Of a stretch of DNA of 52,818 nucleotides, positions 16,501 through 25,144 are shown one piece after another. The stretch covers positions 1 to 52,818 of the forward strand of contig NZ_AVHW01000072.1 of assembly GCF_000449425.2 (NCBI RefSeq), in the 5' to 3' direction. This DNA comes from Clostridioides difficile CD160. Its GTDB lineage: Bacteria > Bacillota > Clostridia > Peptostreptococcales > Peptostreptococcaceae. Below the pieces are notes generated by a model. It saw only the letters and a list, made by a program, of their open reading frames with translations, had not been told where the DNA came from and did no database searches. The position numbers and the translations under genes were made by a program. How positions within the stretch are numbered: the stretch's first letter is position 1; the number at the start of each line of letters is the position of its first letter.

Positions 16501-16581
16501 TCATGTTATCAAGGCAGTTGTTGTATTTAATAAACTCACAAAATATCTACATAGCTTAAATAATATAAAGAAATTCTTCAT
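16501..16581 (-). CDS. Possible 26-residue leader or small membrane peptide
   Basis: A frame from ATG 16581 to TGA encodes MKNFFILFKLCRYFVSLLNT followed by TTALIT: hydrophobic, with three basic residues. An AAAGG site lies seven bases upstream. That site is part of AACTGCCTT (plus, 16584-16592), which is complementary to AAGGCAGTT (16511-16519) near the end of the frame, so folding of the mRNA would hide it. It lies between an extended -10 (16632-16624) and the kinase gene, 75 nt before the kinase start. Function is not known; a regulatory leader peptide or a small membrane peptide are the options. Confidence 0.4.
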   Translation of the reverse strand: MKNFFILFKLCRYFVSLLNTTTALIT

Positions 16582-16623
16582 AGAACTGCCTTTATAGGGG
16601 ATACTTTATAAAAGAACTAAAAA

Positions 16624-16632
16624 ATTATAACA
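16624..16632 (-). promoter_or_regulatory. Extended -10 promoter for leader ORF and histidine kinase
   Basis: TGTTATAAT on the minus strand, a consensus extended -10, lies about 43 nt before the leader ATG at 16581. No recognisable -35 is present. The rest of 16633-16760 holds no supportable gene. Confidence 0.5.
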
Positions 16633-16771
16633 TATAAAAATTTTCACAGGTAAATAACAATACTAATAAGAATATTAAAACACTGTATGAAAATTCACAA
16701 ATATTAAGAATAGTGAAATACTTGAAATTGCTTATATCAAGAAAATTTATATAATATAAATTGGTCAAATA

Positions 16772-16780
16772 TGTTATAAT
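16772..16780 (+). promoter_or_regulatory. Extended -10 promoter for the YitT-family gene
   Basis: TGTTATAAT lies 33 nt upstream of the YitT-family ATG. The surrounding TCAAATATGTTATAATAT also occurs in the promoter of repeat copy 2, which suggests a commonly used extended -10 form in this genome. Confidence 0.55.
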
Positions 16781-16813
16781 ATTAAATTGTGACAAGTTCA
16801 TGGAGGTGTTTAT

Positions 16814-17674
16814 ATGAAAAAACAAAAGTCGCCAATTTTACTTGAGATGTTTGGTCTATTTTTTGGTTGTATATCAATGAGTATTGGTATAAATATGTTT
16901 TTAAAACCACATACAATTGCTCCAGGAGGGCTTAGTGGTCTATCGTTAGTATTAAACAAAGTTACAGGACTTCCAGTATCAGCTATCATGTTAATTATAG
17001 GTGTACCATTAGTAATACTTGCTTTTAGAATTATGGGTACAAAAAATTCATTAAAAACGTTATTTGGAACAATCGTGTTTTCTGCTATAGTCCAATTAAC
17101 AGACCCATTATCGAAGTTAAGATTTACTGATGATTTACTATTATCTGCTATAGCAGGAGGAATCTTAGTTGGTATAGGTTTAGGCATAATGTTTAAGTCA
17201 GATGCTTCTACTGGGGGAACAGATTTAATTGCACTCATACTTAGTAAAAAATTCCCAGGAATAAAAGCTACAAAATTTATGTCATGTCTAGATGGAATGG
17301 TTGTTATATCTTCTGGTATAGTAAATCGTAGTTTAGAAACTGCACTTTACTCTGGTATAGCACTTTGCATATTAATAAAAATAGCAGATATGATAATTGA
17401 AGGATTTGACCATTCAAAAGCATTTTTTATTATTTCTGATGAACCTGAGAGTTTAAGACAGGCTATAACTGAAGAACTTGATAGAGGTCTTACTATTCTT
17501 GATGGTAAGGGTGGATACACTAGAGAAAATAAAGAAGTCCTATTAGTTGTGGTTTCTAAAAAACAAGAGCTTTATCTAAAGAGATTGGTTAAAAGAACTG
17601 ACCCTACTGCATTTGTTATAGTTACAGATGTACATGAAGTTCTTGGAGAAGGATTTAAAAACTTAGAGAATTAA
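16814..17674 (+). CDS. YitT family membrane protein (DUF161/DUF2179)
   Basis: This 286-residue protein has five or six N-terminal transmembrane segments (about residues 10-190) with the glycine-rich repeats typical of the YitT/DUF161 family, such as MFLKPHTIAPGGLSGLSLV. A soluble C-terminal DUF2179 domain follows (about 200-286), starting at FFIISDEPESLRQAITEEL and including LDGKGGYTRENKEVLLVVVS. Transport has been suggested for the family but the substrate is unestablished. ATG has GGAGGTGTTTAT upstream. It stands alone between an extended -10 promoter and a strong terminator. Confidence 0.88.
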   Translation: MKKQKSPILLEMFGLFFGCISMSIGINMFLKPHTIAPGGLSGLSLVLNKVTGLPVSAIMLIIGVPLVILAFRIMGTKNSLKTLFGTIVFSAIVQLTDPLSKLRFTDDLLLSAIAGGILVGIGLGIMFKSDASTGGTDLIALILSKKFPGIKATKFMSCLDGMVVISSGIVNRSLETALYSGIALCILIKIADMIIEGFDHSKAFFIISDEPESLRQAITEELDRGLTILDGKGGYTRENKEVLLVVVSKKQELYLKRLVKRTDPTAFVIVTDVHEVLGEGFKNLEN

Positions 17675-17722
17675 TTAAAGTATTAATATTTTAATATATT
17701 TTAGTTAAAATAAACTTTATAT

Positions 17723-17759
17723 AAAAAGGCATGGGACCCGCAGTTTCCATGCCTTTTTA
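17723..17759. terminator. Bidirectional terminator after YitT-family gene
   Basis: AAAAAGGCATGG pairs perfectly with CCATGCCTTTTT. T-runs on either strand make it usable for the rightward gene ending at 17674 and the leftward gene ending at 17797. Confidence 0.9.
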
Positions 17760-17796
17760 TTAAAATATATTTTAGAATGTTAAATACCTATACCTA

Positions 17797-18351
17797 TTAT
17801 TTTCTCAATTCATATTGATAACAAGGAACATTTTTTACAATACTACCAGCATGAATTTTTTTAATGTATTTTCCTGTGCATTTGAATCCTAGTAAATCTA
17901 ATGATTTTGTAGAATTTTGATTTTCTTCGTATGTTATCGCAATAATTTTATTTAAGCTTAATTCTTTAAATCCATACTGTATTACTCTCTTAGTTATCTC
18001 AGTCGCAAAATCATGACCCCAATAGCTTGGGTTGATACATATACCGATTTCTGCTTCTAATGCTTTGGGATTTATATTATTAAACCCCATATTTCCAATA
18101 ACTTTATTATCTTTTTTATATACTATAGCAAAGTGGCCGATTTTTCCTTTTTTATAAGGATTTAGAAAAAAAGATTTTATAAACTTTCTTGTGTCTTCTA
18201 AAGATTTATGCTCATTAAATGGTAAGTGTTTTACTACTACTTTATTTTTATAACAGTCAAAAAAATCTTCAACATCATCTAATGATGCAGGTCTTAGTAT
18301 ACAGTTTCTAGTTTCTAAGATTTTCATTTGAGGATATTCAGAATCAGACAT
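17797..18351 (-). CDS. GNAT acetyltransferase, RimJ/RimL type
   Basis: This is a 184-residue N-acetyltransferase. Residues about 10-170 span the GNAT fold: TRNCILRPASLDDVEDFF at the start, NKVIGNMGFNNI, the acetyl-CoA pyrophosphate region INPSYWGHDFATEITKRV, and NQNSTKSLDLLGFKCTGKY near the end. RimJ/RimL-like members modify ribosomal protein N-termini or other amines; the target here is unknown. Start at ATG 18351, behind AAAGGGGG; in-frame starts upstream at 18393 lack a site. It is transcribed toward the YitT-family terminator with no operon partner. Confidence 0.85.
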   Translation of the reverse strand: MSDSEYPQMKILETRNCILRPASLDDVEDFFDCYKNKVVVKHLPFNEHKSLEDTRKFIKSFFLNPYKKGKIGHFAIVYKKDNKVIGNMGFNNINPKALEAEIGICINPSYWGHDFATEITKRVIQYGFKELSLNKIIAITYEENQNSTKSLDLLGFKCTGKYIKKIHAGSIVKNVPCYQYELRK

Positions 18352-18540
18352 TTCTAATCCCCCTTTATACATTAATCTAAATATACTGTTCATATTTAAA
18401 ATACGATATTAATTATATAAATGTTCTCAAATTAACCTTATTTTTATTTTTAATAAAAACTAGTTTATTATATGAATCTTTCAAACTTACGAATTTATCT
18501 CTATTTTTCATATTAATTTACTTGTGATACATACTCTAAA

Positions 18541-19428
18541 TTACATGTTATTTGAAATCATATTTAAAAATTCTTTCGTTGCTAAAGATAAGGATATATC
18601 CTTTAGATGGCAGTATCCTATACTTCTCTTAGGTATTGGCTCTTTTATATCCAATTTAAACAATTTTCCGCTTTCCAAATAGTCTATGCTGAATTCTTCT
18701 ATAACACAAGATACACCTAGATTTATGTACGCAAATTCTAAAAGTAATTCATGAGAACCCAATTCTATGTCTGGATTTAGTTTTATACCTTTTGATAAAA
18801 AATATTCATTTACATACAGTCTTGAATTTGCTTTATTTTCCAACATTATTAAAGGCAATGTATTTAATTCTTCTAGTGATATTTTTTTCCCTTTGTATTC
18901 TATGTAATCATTTGCACATACAAATATATCATGTATTTCAATACATTCAACAATATTTAGTGAGTCATCTTCTATTGGCATATTTATAATTGCTATATCT
19001 ATATTTCCATCTTTAAGTAGGGATATAAGTTCTCTACTCGTTCTATTTATTGTAGATACATGTATATGTGGATACTTCTTATGAAAAATTTCTAAATATT
19101 TTAATAAGAAAAAACGTGCAGCTGTATCCCCTACTCCTATTTTTAGAGAACCATATTCTAATTTTTTAAACTTATTTATTCTATCTTCTCCAGATGCTAT
19201 TAGCTTTAATGCAGTAGTTACATGTTCACTTAGAATTTTTCCCTCTGGAGTTAATTTTACACCTTTATTATTTCTATAAAACAGTATAGTATCCAATTGT
19301 TCTTCTAATTGTTTTATTGACTGACTTACAGCTGGCTGTGACATAAATAATTCTTTGGCAGCAAGAGAAAAACTCTTATTACTTGCAACTGCATTAAAAA
19401 TCCTATATAGTTCAAGTTTTATATTCAT
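18541..19428 (-). CDS. LysR family transcriptional regulator
   Basis: This is a 295-residue LysR protein. The N-terminal winged helix-turn-helix (LYRIFNAVASNKSFSLAAKE, LFMSQPAVSQSIKQLEEQL) is followed by a type-2 periplasmic-binding-like effector domain (about residues 90-290). It is divergent from the CofE-like ligase gene with only 118 bp between, the standard arrangement for a LysR regulator and its target. Inverted copies of GTCA-n-TATTAGTA near each start could be its binding sites. Effector unknown. Confidence 0.92.
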   Translation of the reverse strand: MNIKLELYRIFNAVASNKSFSLAAKELFMSQPAVSQSIKQLEEQLDTILFYRNNKGVKLTPEGKILSEHVTTALKLIASGEDRINKFKKLEYGSLKIGVGDTAARFFLLKYLEIFHKKYPHIHVSTINRTSRELISLLKDGNIDIAIINMPIEDDSLNIVECIEIHDIFVCANDYIEYKGKKISLEELNTLPLIMLENKANSRLYVNEYFLSKGIKLNPDIELGSHELLLEFAYINLGVSCVIEEFSIDYLESGKLFKLDIKEPIPKRSIGYCHLKDISLSLATKEFLNMISNNM

Positions 19429-19445
19429 ATATAATTACTCCTTAT

Positions 19446-19517
19446 GTCAAATATTAGTATTATTTATTTTACTTATAATCATATTTGAATTATAATATAC
19501 ATGGTACTAATATGACA
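19446..19517. promoter_or_regulatory. Inverted operator half-sites between LysR and CofE-like genes
   Basis: GTCAAATATTAGTA (19446-19459) and the complementary TACTAATATGACA (19505-19517) lie 45 bp apart, near the two divergent starts. A rightward -10, TATAAT, lies between them at about 19491-19496. This symmetric layout suits a LysR regulator that represses itself and controls the ligase. It is unproven. Confidence 0.5.
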
Positions 19518-19546
19518 ATATTAATTCTTTAGGAGGATTTTGAATA

Positions 19547-20746
19547 ATGAATAGATTAGTTGGGACTGTTTCAAGAGGGGTTAGAGCGCCTATTATAAGA
19601 CAGGGAGATGACTTAGTTAAAATAGTTGTTGATTCTGTTTTAAATGCATCAAAAAGTGAAAACTTTGAAGTTAGAGACAAAGATGTAATTGCAGTTACAG
19701 AAGCTGTTGTAGCTAGAGCACAGGGAAATTATGCTCACGTTGACAATATTGCAAAAGATGTAAAAGATAAATTTGGAGATGATACTGTTGGTGTTATATT
19801 CCCAATTTTAAGTAGAAATCGTTTTGCAATATGTTTAAAAGGAATTGCAAAAGGATGTAGAAAAGTTGTATTAATGTTAAGCTACCCTTCTGATGAAGTT
19901 GGAAACCATTTAATAAGTATTGATGAACTTGATGATAAGGGAATAAATCCTTGGTCAGATGTTTTAACAGAGGAAAAATATAGAGAGCTATTTGGCTATA
20001 ACAAACATACATTTACTGGTGTAGATTATGTAGATTATTATAAGAATTTAATTAAAGATTGTGGTGCAGAAGTAGAAATTATATTTGCCAATAATCCAAA
20101 AACTATTCTTGACTATACAACAAGTATTTTAACTTGTGATATACATACAAGACAAAGAACAAAGAGAATTTTAAAACAAAATGGTGCTAAAAAAGTGTAT
20201 TCTCTTGATGATATAATGACATCAAGTGTAGATGGTAGTGGGTATAATGACCAATACGGACTTTTAGGTTCAAACAAAGCTACAGAAGAAACAGTAAAAT
20301 TATTCCCTATAAACTGTGATGAAGTTGTAAACAAAATTCAAGGTGACATAAAAGAAATCACAGGTAAAAATGTAGAAGTAATGGTTTATGGAGATGGAGC
20401 TTTTAAAGACCCTGTAGGGAAAATATGGGAGTTAGCTGACCCAGTAGTATCTCCTGCTTATACAAAAGGTCTAGAAGGAACTCCAAATGAAGTAAAATTA
20501 AAATATTTAGCAGATAATGATTTTGCTGACTTATCTGGTGATGAATTAAAAGAAGCTATTTCAAAATACATAGTTGAAAAAGATAACAAATCTGATGATT
20601 TAACAGGAAATATGGTTTCTCAAGGTACTACTCCAAGAAGATTAACAGACCTTATAGGTTCTTTAGCAGATTTAACATCTGGAAGTGGAGATAAAGGGAC
20701 TCCTATTATTTACATACAAGGATATTTTGATAATTATACAAAATAA
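19547..20746 (+). CDS. CofE-like gamma-glutamyl ligase family protein
   Basis: This 399-residue protein resembles the coenzyme F420-0:L-glutamate ligase (CofE) family: the N-terminal part reads VRAPIIRQGDDLVKIVVDSV and RDKDVIAVTEAVVARAQGNY, as in CofE. It is much longer than archaeal CofE (about 250 residues), with extra segments containing YGDGAFKDPVGKIWELADP and a C-terminal glycine-rich region. The family adds glutamate through a gamma bond using GTP, but no other F420 genes are here and clostridia of this group are not known to make F420. The real acceptor is therefore open. ATG has AGGAGG upstream; a LysR gene is divergent. Confidence 0.75.
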   Translation: MNRLVGTVSRGVRAPIIRQGDDLVKIVVDSVLNASKSENFEVRDKDVIAVTEAVVARAQGNYAHVDNIAKDVKDKFGDDTVGVIFPILSRNRFAICLKGIAKGCRKVVLMLSYPSDEVGNHLISIDELDDKGINPWSDVLTEEKYRELFGYNKHTFTGVDYVDYYKNLIKDCGAEVEIIFANNPKTILDYTTSILTCDIHTRQRTKRILKQNGAKKVYSLDDIMTSSVDGSGYNDQYGLLGSNKATEETVKLFPINCDEVVNKIQGDIKEITGKNVEVMVYGDGAFKDPVGKIWELADPVVSPAYTKGLEGTPNEVKLKYLADNDFADLSGDELKEAISKYIVEKDNKSDDLTGNMVSQGTTPRRLTDLIGSLADLTSGSGDKGTPIIYIQGYFDNYTK

Positions 20747-20794
20747 TATTTTTTAATGAGATTTTATTTCTCTATATTAGATTTAAAATCTGTT

Positions 20795-20841
20795 AAAACC
20801 TCTTAATTGATATATTTTACTACGTATCAATTAAGAGGTTT
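20795..20841. terminator. Bidirectional terminator
   Basis: AAAACCTCTTAATTGATA pairs with TATCAATTAAGAGGTTT around a 12-base loop, between the convergent CofE-like gene and the left exporter permease. Confidence 0.85.
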
Positions 20842-20918
20842 ATTTAATGACTACAGAAATGACTATAATTAAGATATGTTTGGATTATATAAACATTCTT
20901 ATTTAAATTTATATAATG

Positions 20919-23474
20919 CTAACTCTTACTTATTTCTGAAATAATATTATTTTTTAAAATTTGTCTTACTGGAATAATAACTGCAACAATACTAATGACA
21001 ATATTTAAAACAATCATACCTATATATAGAAAAGTATTTATTTCAAAGATTGGATTTATATATAAATATACGCGTTTTACCATAAAACAAATCATAAATT
21101 GTCCAATAATGCCTCCAATTATCATTATAATACTTGCATATAATCCATACAAGAAACCTTCTCTCATCATCATAAGTAAAAACTTATTATCTGTAATACC
21201 CATAGCTCTTAAAATTCCAAATTCATGTCTTCTTGAAAAAACTAAGTAACTTACTGTATTTATAATATGGAACAAACTTATTGCAAGAAGTACAAATACA
21301 ATACCATATATAAATAAAAGTTTTTGATTTAAATAAGTATTATTTTTTTCAATAGCTATAGTATAATCTGTTACAATACATCTCTTTATATTATTTACAA
21401 CACTTTTTATATTCTCAGATAATTCTACACTGCTACTTTCTTCTGTCTTTTTTATACTTACTGAATTATAATTTTCAATATCGAAGTTATTCTTCATTTG
21501 TTCATTTGTCATAACTATATCCATACCATAATCACCAATAAAATACATGTTATTGGCCATTACACGTTTTACAGTAGCAGCAACTACAAACTCTTTTGTT
21601 GTATAATCATTCTTATTTTCTTCTTTAAATTTAACAATTTCACCTGTTGGCTTCATTGTTTTTGGTACTTTAACCTTTATCTTATTTCCTGGTTTTATAT
21701 CAACTGCATCATACATACCAGTTCCATCCATAGGTAATCTAACTATAACTTTATTATTTTTGAGCATATCATCATGATTAATTTTGCCATCTATAACATA
21801 AGAATTTAGCCCTTCTAACATTCCATTGTTATATCCATAGATATTTGTTTTTAAGAGATACCCACCTTCACTTTGCTTTGTACAAATACCATTAAAAAAA
21901 TTCTTTATTCTATAATCTTTTTCAAGAGGTTTGAAGAAGTTTTTCCAAAATAGTTGTTCTTCTTTAATTTGTATAGCTCCAAACAAATACTTCACTGGAT
22001 AAACTCGGGATACTCCCTCTACCTCATTGAGTCTTGAAATTTTATCTTTAGGTATACCTACGTCAAAATCTGTTGTTTGCATAGTTATTTGATAATCAGA
22101 ATTTAAACCATCATCAGCTTTCATTGTAAGCTCATTATTATTTTTAGTAAGCTGTATTGAGTAGCTAGAACATAGAAAAATAATCCCACCAAGTGATAAT
22201 GAAAATAAAATGCCCATAAACATTCCTTTTTTTTGAGTCATGTATTTGTGAGATAATACCTTTGTCATATTAGAATGTCTTACACTTTCTAAACTTCTTT
22301 TTTGCTTATTAGTAACTTTAAAATTTTTCATAGATTCTATGCTAGAGTATTTATTCAATTGATGAACAACACGTATAGTAATTAAAATTAACAGTAATAA
22401 AATAAATAAGAATCCCAAATAAATAGATTTTTCGCTTATGAAAAACGCTCCTGGAGCAATATCACTACTCAAAAATATATGCGGAAATTGTTCATATATT
22501 GTAGAAGCTATTCCAATACCCAAGATACAACCTATAGGAAATCCAATAATAAAAAGTAAAAATAACTCTAAAAATAGTAAGAATAAGAGTTGTTTATTAT
22601 TGGCACCTAATACTTCTAAAACTCCATATTGTGATATTCTTTGAAGTATTGAAACATGGAAAATACTATATACTGCTGCTGCACCAAATACTCCAACAAG
22701 TAAGATAATTGCATTTGTATTTAGCTCTAGATTTTTCAAAAACTCAAATATATTATATTTTTCTATGCCTTTTGGAGGCTTTACTCCAAATTCAATTGAT
22801 AAATGCCAGTTTACACGAGCGTTTTCTTTTGATATATTGAATTCTTTCATAAATTTAGAGTTTTGCTTATTTATATTTTTACTTTCATCATACTTTACAT
22901 AAACTAAATAAGAATCATCTTCTTTAGGCTGTGAATAATCATTTACAAATCCTTGCATACCAGTTTTTGGATTTGAAAGATTTGATAAAATACCACATAA
23001 TTTATAGGTTTTCCCACTTAATTTAACTGTAGTTCCAATCTCTTTTTTTATATTTAAATTATTTAGTGAATATGTGTCAAGTGCTATCTCTCCATCTTTA
23101 CTAGGGAGACTTCCCTTTAATAATTTCCTACCTGTCATATCTAGATACGATAAATCTGCATTTAAAAATTCTATAATAAAAGGTTCATCTATCTGAGATT
23201 TAGTATTTGTAACACCAAGTTTGTCTATAGTGTATTTTTTTGACTTTTTATTTTCTTTAATCTTTTTTAGTTGTTCCTTATCTACCTTATAGTAAAAATG
23301 AAAATCTCCACTATCTTCCCTTATCTTTTCGATTGTACTTTTGTTTGTGCTATGAACTAGAGAACCAATACCTGTCAATAGTGCTACTGATAGTACTATA
23401 CTTAAAACTATAGATATAGATTGTTTTTTATAATGTTTAATATATTGAATTGCAAATTTTATTAAAGACATCAT
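20919..23474 (-). CDS. ABC transporter permease with two FtsX domains (left module)
   Basis: This 851-residue permease has helix 1 at about residues 18-38, a long extracellular domain, three helices around 255-370, a helix near 415 and a second extracellular domain. A C-terminal FtsX domain of three helices starts near residue 725 with LLFIYGIVFVLLAISLFHII. Its start overlaps the ATPase stop by four bases (ATGA), so the two are translationally coupled. It is the last gene of the regulator-kinase-ATPase-permease module. The cargo is probably an antimicrobial peptide or other membrane-active compound, inferred from the association with a two-component system. Confidence 0.88.
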   Translation of the reverse strand: MMSLIKFAIQYIKHYKKQSISIVLSIVLSVALLTGIGSLVHSTNKSTIEKIREDSGDFHFYYKVDKEQLKKIKENKKSKKYTIDKLGVTNTKSQIDEPFIIEFLNADLSYLDMTGRKLLKGSLPSKDGEIALDTYSLNNLNIKKEIGTTVKLSGKTYKLCGILSNLSNPKTGMQGFVNDYSQPKEDDSYLVYVKYDESKNINKQNSKFMKEFNISKENARVNWHLSIEFGVKPPKGIEKYNIFEFLKNLELNTNAIILLVGVFGAAAVYSIFHVSILQRISQYGVLEVLGANNKQLLFLLFLELFLLFIIGFPIGCILGIGIASTIYEQFPHIFLSSDIAPGAFFISEKSIYLGFLFILLLLILITIRVVHQLNKYSSIESMKNFKVTNKQKRSLESVRHSNMTKVLSHKYMTQKKGMFMGILFSLSLGGIIFLCSSYSIQLTKNNNELTMKADDGLNSDYQITMQTTDFDVGIPKDKISRLNEVEGVSRVYPVKYLFGAIQIKEEQLFWKNFFKPLEKDYRIKNFFNGICTKQSEGGYLLKTNIYGYNNGMLEGLNSYVIDGKINHDDMLKNNKVIVRLPMDGTGMYDAVDIKPGNKIKVKVPKTMKPTGEIVKFKEENKNDYTTKEFVVAATVKRVMANNMYFIGDYGMDIVMTNEQMKNNFDIENYNSVSIKKTEESSSVELSENIKSVVNNIKRCIVTDYTIAIEKNNTYLNQKLLFIYGIVFVLLAISLFHIINTVSYLVFSRRHEFGILRAMGITDNKFLLMMMREGFLYGLYASIIMIIGGIIGQFMICFMVKRVYLYINPIFEINTFLYIGMIVLNIVISIVAVIIPVRQILKNNIISEISKS

Positions 23475-24157
23475 AGTACTCCACCACCATTATTCACGAC
23501 AATTCCATCTTCAATGTGTATAATTGAATCACATACCTGGGCTATATTTTCATTATGTGTTACCATAATTATCGTTTGGTGAAATTTTGCACTACTTTCT
23601 TTTAATAAACATACTACTTCCATTGTAGTTTTACTATCGAGATTTCCTGTTGGTTCATCTGCTAATATAAGCGCAGGTTTATTTGCTAAAGCTCTAGCAA
23701 TTGCTACTCTTTGCTGTTGTCCACCAGAAAGCTCACTTGGGAACTTTAAACGCTTATCCCAAATTCCCAATGTATTCATCAGCATTTCAATATATTCATG
23801 GTCTACATGATTTCCTTTATCTAACGTAACAGGAAGGGCTATATTGTCATAAGTGTTCAGTACTGGTATTAAACTGTAGTTTTGAAATATAAACCCTATA
23901 TTTCTTCTTCTAAATATTGTTAAATCTTTTTTGCCTATTTTAGATATGTTCTTTCCTTTAATTATTACATCACCTGATGTTGGATTATCTAATCCACCTA
24001 TAATGTTTAATAATGTACTTTTACCAGAACCAGAAGTTCCAACTATGGCAGTAAATGTAGCTCGTTCAATTTCTATGCTTACTCCATTTAAAGCTTTAAC
24101 TGTAGTCTCATCTTTTCCATAGTGTTTTACTAAATTATTCGTCACTAATATACTCAT
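23471..24157 (-). CDS. ABC transporter ATP-binding protein (left module)
   Basis: This is a 228-residue MacB/LolD-class ATPase: Walker [11 protein letters not shown]-loop FQNYSLIPV, signature [15 protein letters not shown], Walker [14 protein letters not shown], and MVTHN. It is closely similar to the right-module ATPase (shared [16 protein letters not shown]), so the modules are probably paralogous. ATG follows AAAGGAG. Upstream, 24186-24200 holds a 15-base motif shared with the right module's ATPase promoter. Confidence 0.92.
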   Translation of the reverse strand: MSILVTNNLVKHYGKDETTVKALNGVSIEIERATFTAIVGTSGSGKSTLLNIIGGLDNPTSGDVIIKGKNISKIGKKDLTIFRRRNIGFIFQNYSLIPVLNTYDNIALPVTLDKGNHVDHEYIEMLMNTLGIWDKRLKFPSELSGGQQQRVAIARALANKPALILADEPTGNLDSKTTMEVVCLLKESSAKFHQTIIMVTHNENIAQVCDSIIHIEDGIVVNNGGGVL

Positions 24158-24185
24158 TTAATTTCTCCTTTCAGTACAGATATAT

Positions 24186-24200
24186 GTTCTTATAAGATAT
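24186..24200 (-). promoter_or_regulatory. Shared palindrome-containing motif upstream of left ATPase
   Basis: GTTCTTATAAGATAT on the plus strand (core palindrome TCTTATAAGA) recurs exactly at 29879-29893, before the right module's ATPase but in the opposite orientation relative to the gene. It lies about 30 nt upstream of the start, around the expected transcription start or -10 of an internal promoter. Confidence 0.45.
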
Positions 24201-24234
24201 TGTAAGTGACGATAATTACACTCATCCTACAAAG

Positions 24235-25143
24235 TTAATTTAAACTCTTACAATTTTGTAAGAAGATACTAAAACAACTTCCGCTTCCCAACTTAGATTC
24301 TACTATAATATTCCCATTTTCTTTTTCCAAAATTAATCTTGCAAGATACAGGCCAATTCCTGTTCCATTTTGATTTTCTACATTCTTACTTCTATAAAAC
24401 CTTTTAAAAACATCATTTAACTCTTTGTTATCAATACCTATTCCTTCATCTTTAATAGTAATTTTAGTATACAATTCCATTTTTATTACAGAGACAGTAA
24501 TTATGCTGTTTGATGGTGAGTATTTTATTGCATTTTCTAAAACATTTACAATTGCTTCTGTAGTCCATTTTTTATTATGAACCAACTTTATATCTGAAAA
24601 TGGTTCTAAATTTATCCTTATCTCTTTGGCTTCTGCTTTATTAAAAACAGTACTGATACTTTGAAGTATAGTATCTTTGATTAATAGTTCTTCTGTCTCA
24701 AATTTAATGACTCCATCTTCTAATTTAGTCATCTTAAATAGAGATTGTAACAACCAATCAATCTTAAAGGTTTCATTTTTCATCTTTTGTAAAAACTCTT
24801 TCTTCTGTGATGTAGAAATATTCATATTCTCTAGAAGTTCACAATAGATAGTTATATTTGAAAGTGGAGTTTTTAATTGATGTGACATATTTGAGATTAG
24901 ACTTTTAATTGCTTCTTTTTCTAATTTTGACTGTTCTACTTCTATCTCTATCATGTCTTTAACTTTTTTTACTTGGTGAGAAATTTTTGATAATCTTGTA
25001 TCTTTGGTATCTGAATAAGTAACTTCTTTACCTTCCAATATCTGATTTAACATTAAACTCAATTCATCATATCTATTTTGATTTTTTTTAGTGATTATTA
25101 TATATATAGCCACTGTGCATACTATAAAAGCCAATACTAACAT
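24235..25143 (-). CDS. Sensor histidine kinase (left module)
   Basis: This is a 302-residue kinase with a single N-terminal membrane helix (residues 1-18) and essentially no extracytoplasmic domain. It must therefore sense in the membrane or through the ABC permease. H-box LISNMSHQLKTPLSNI with His88, N-box NVLENAIKYSPSN, G-boxes DEGIGI and GTGIGLYLARL. The ATG lies one base after the response regulator stop. Coupling of such short kinases to an adjacent ABC transporter is well known in Firmicute peptide-resistance systems. Confidence 0.9.
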   Translation of the reverse strand: MLVLAFIVCTVAIYIIITKKNQNRYDELSLMLNQILEGKEVTYSDTKDTRLSKISHQVKKVKDMIEIEVEQSKLEKEAIKSLISNMSHQLKTPLSNITIYCELLENMNISTSQKKEFLQKMKNETFKIDWLLQSLFKMTKLEDGVIKFETEELLIKDTILQSISTVFNKAEAKEIRINLEPFSDIKLVHNKKWTTEAIVNVLENAIKYSPSNSIITVSVIKMELYTKITIKDEGIGIDNKELNDVFKRFYRSKNVENQNGTGIGLYLARLILEKENGNIIVESKLGSGSCFSIFLQNCKSLN

Positions 25144-25144
25144 C

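Noticed and set aside
16426-16600. Possible remnant of a response regulator before the orphan kinase
   Set aside because: All three frames upstream of the kinase were read; none shows receiver or winged-helix motifs.
16625-16825. 66-codon leftward frame overlapping the YitT-family start
   Set aside because: No ribosome binding site, composition is random AT-rich hydrophobic sequence, and it overlaps a well-supported gene and promoter.
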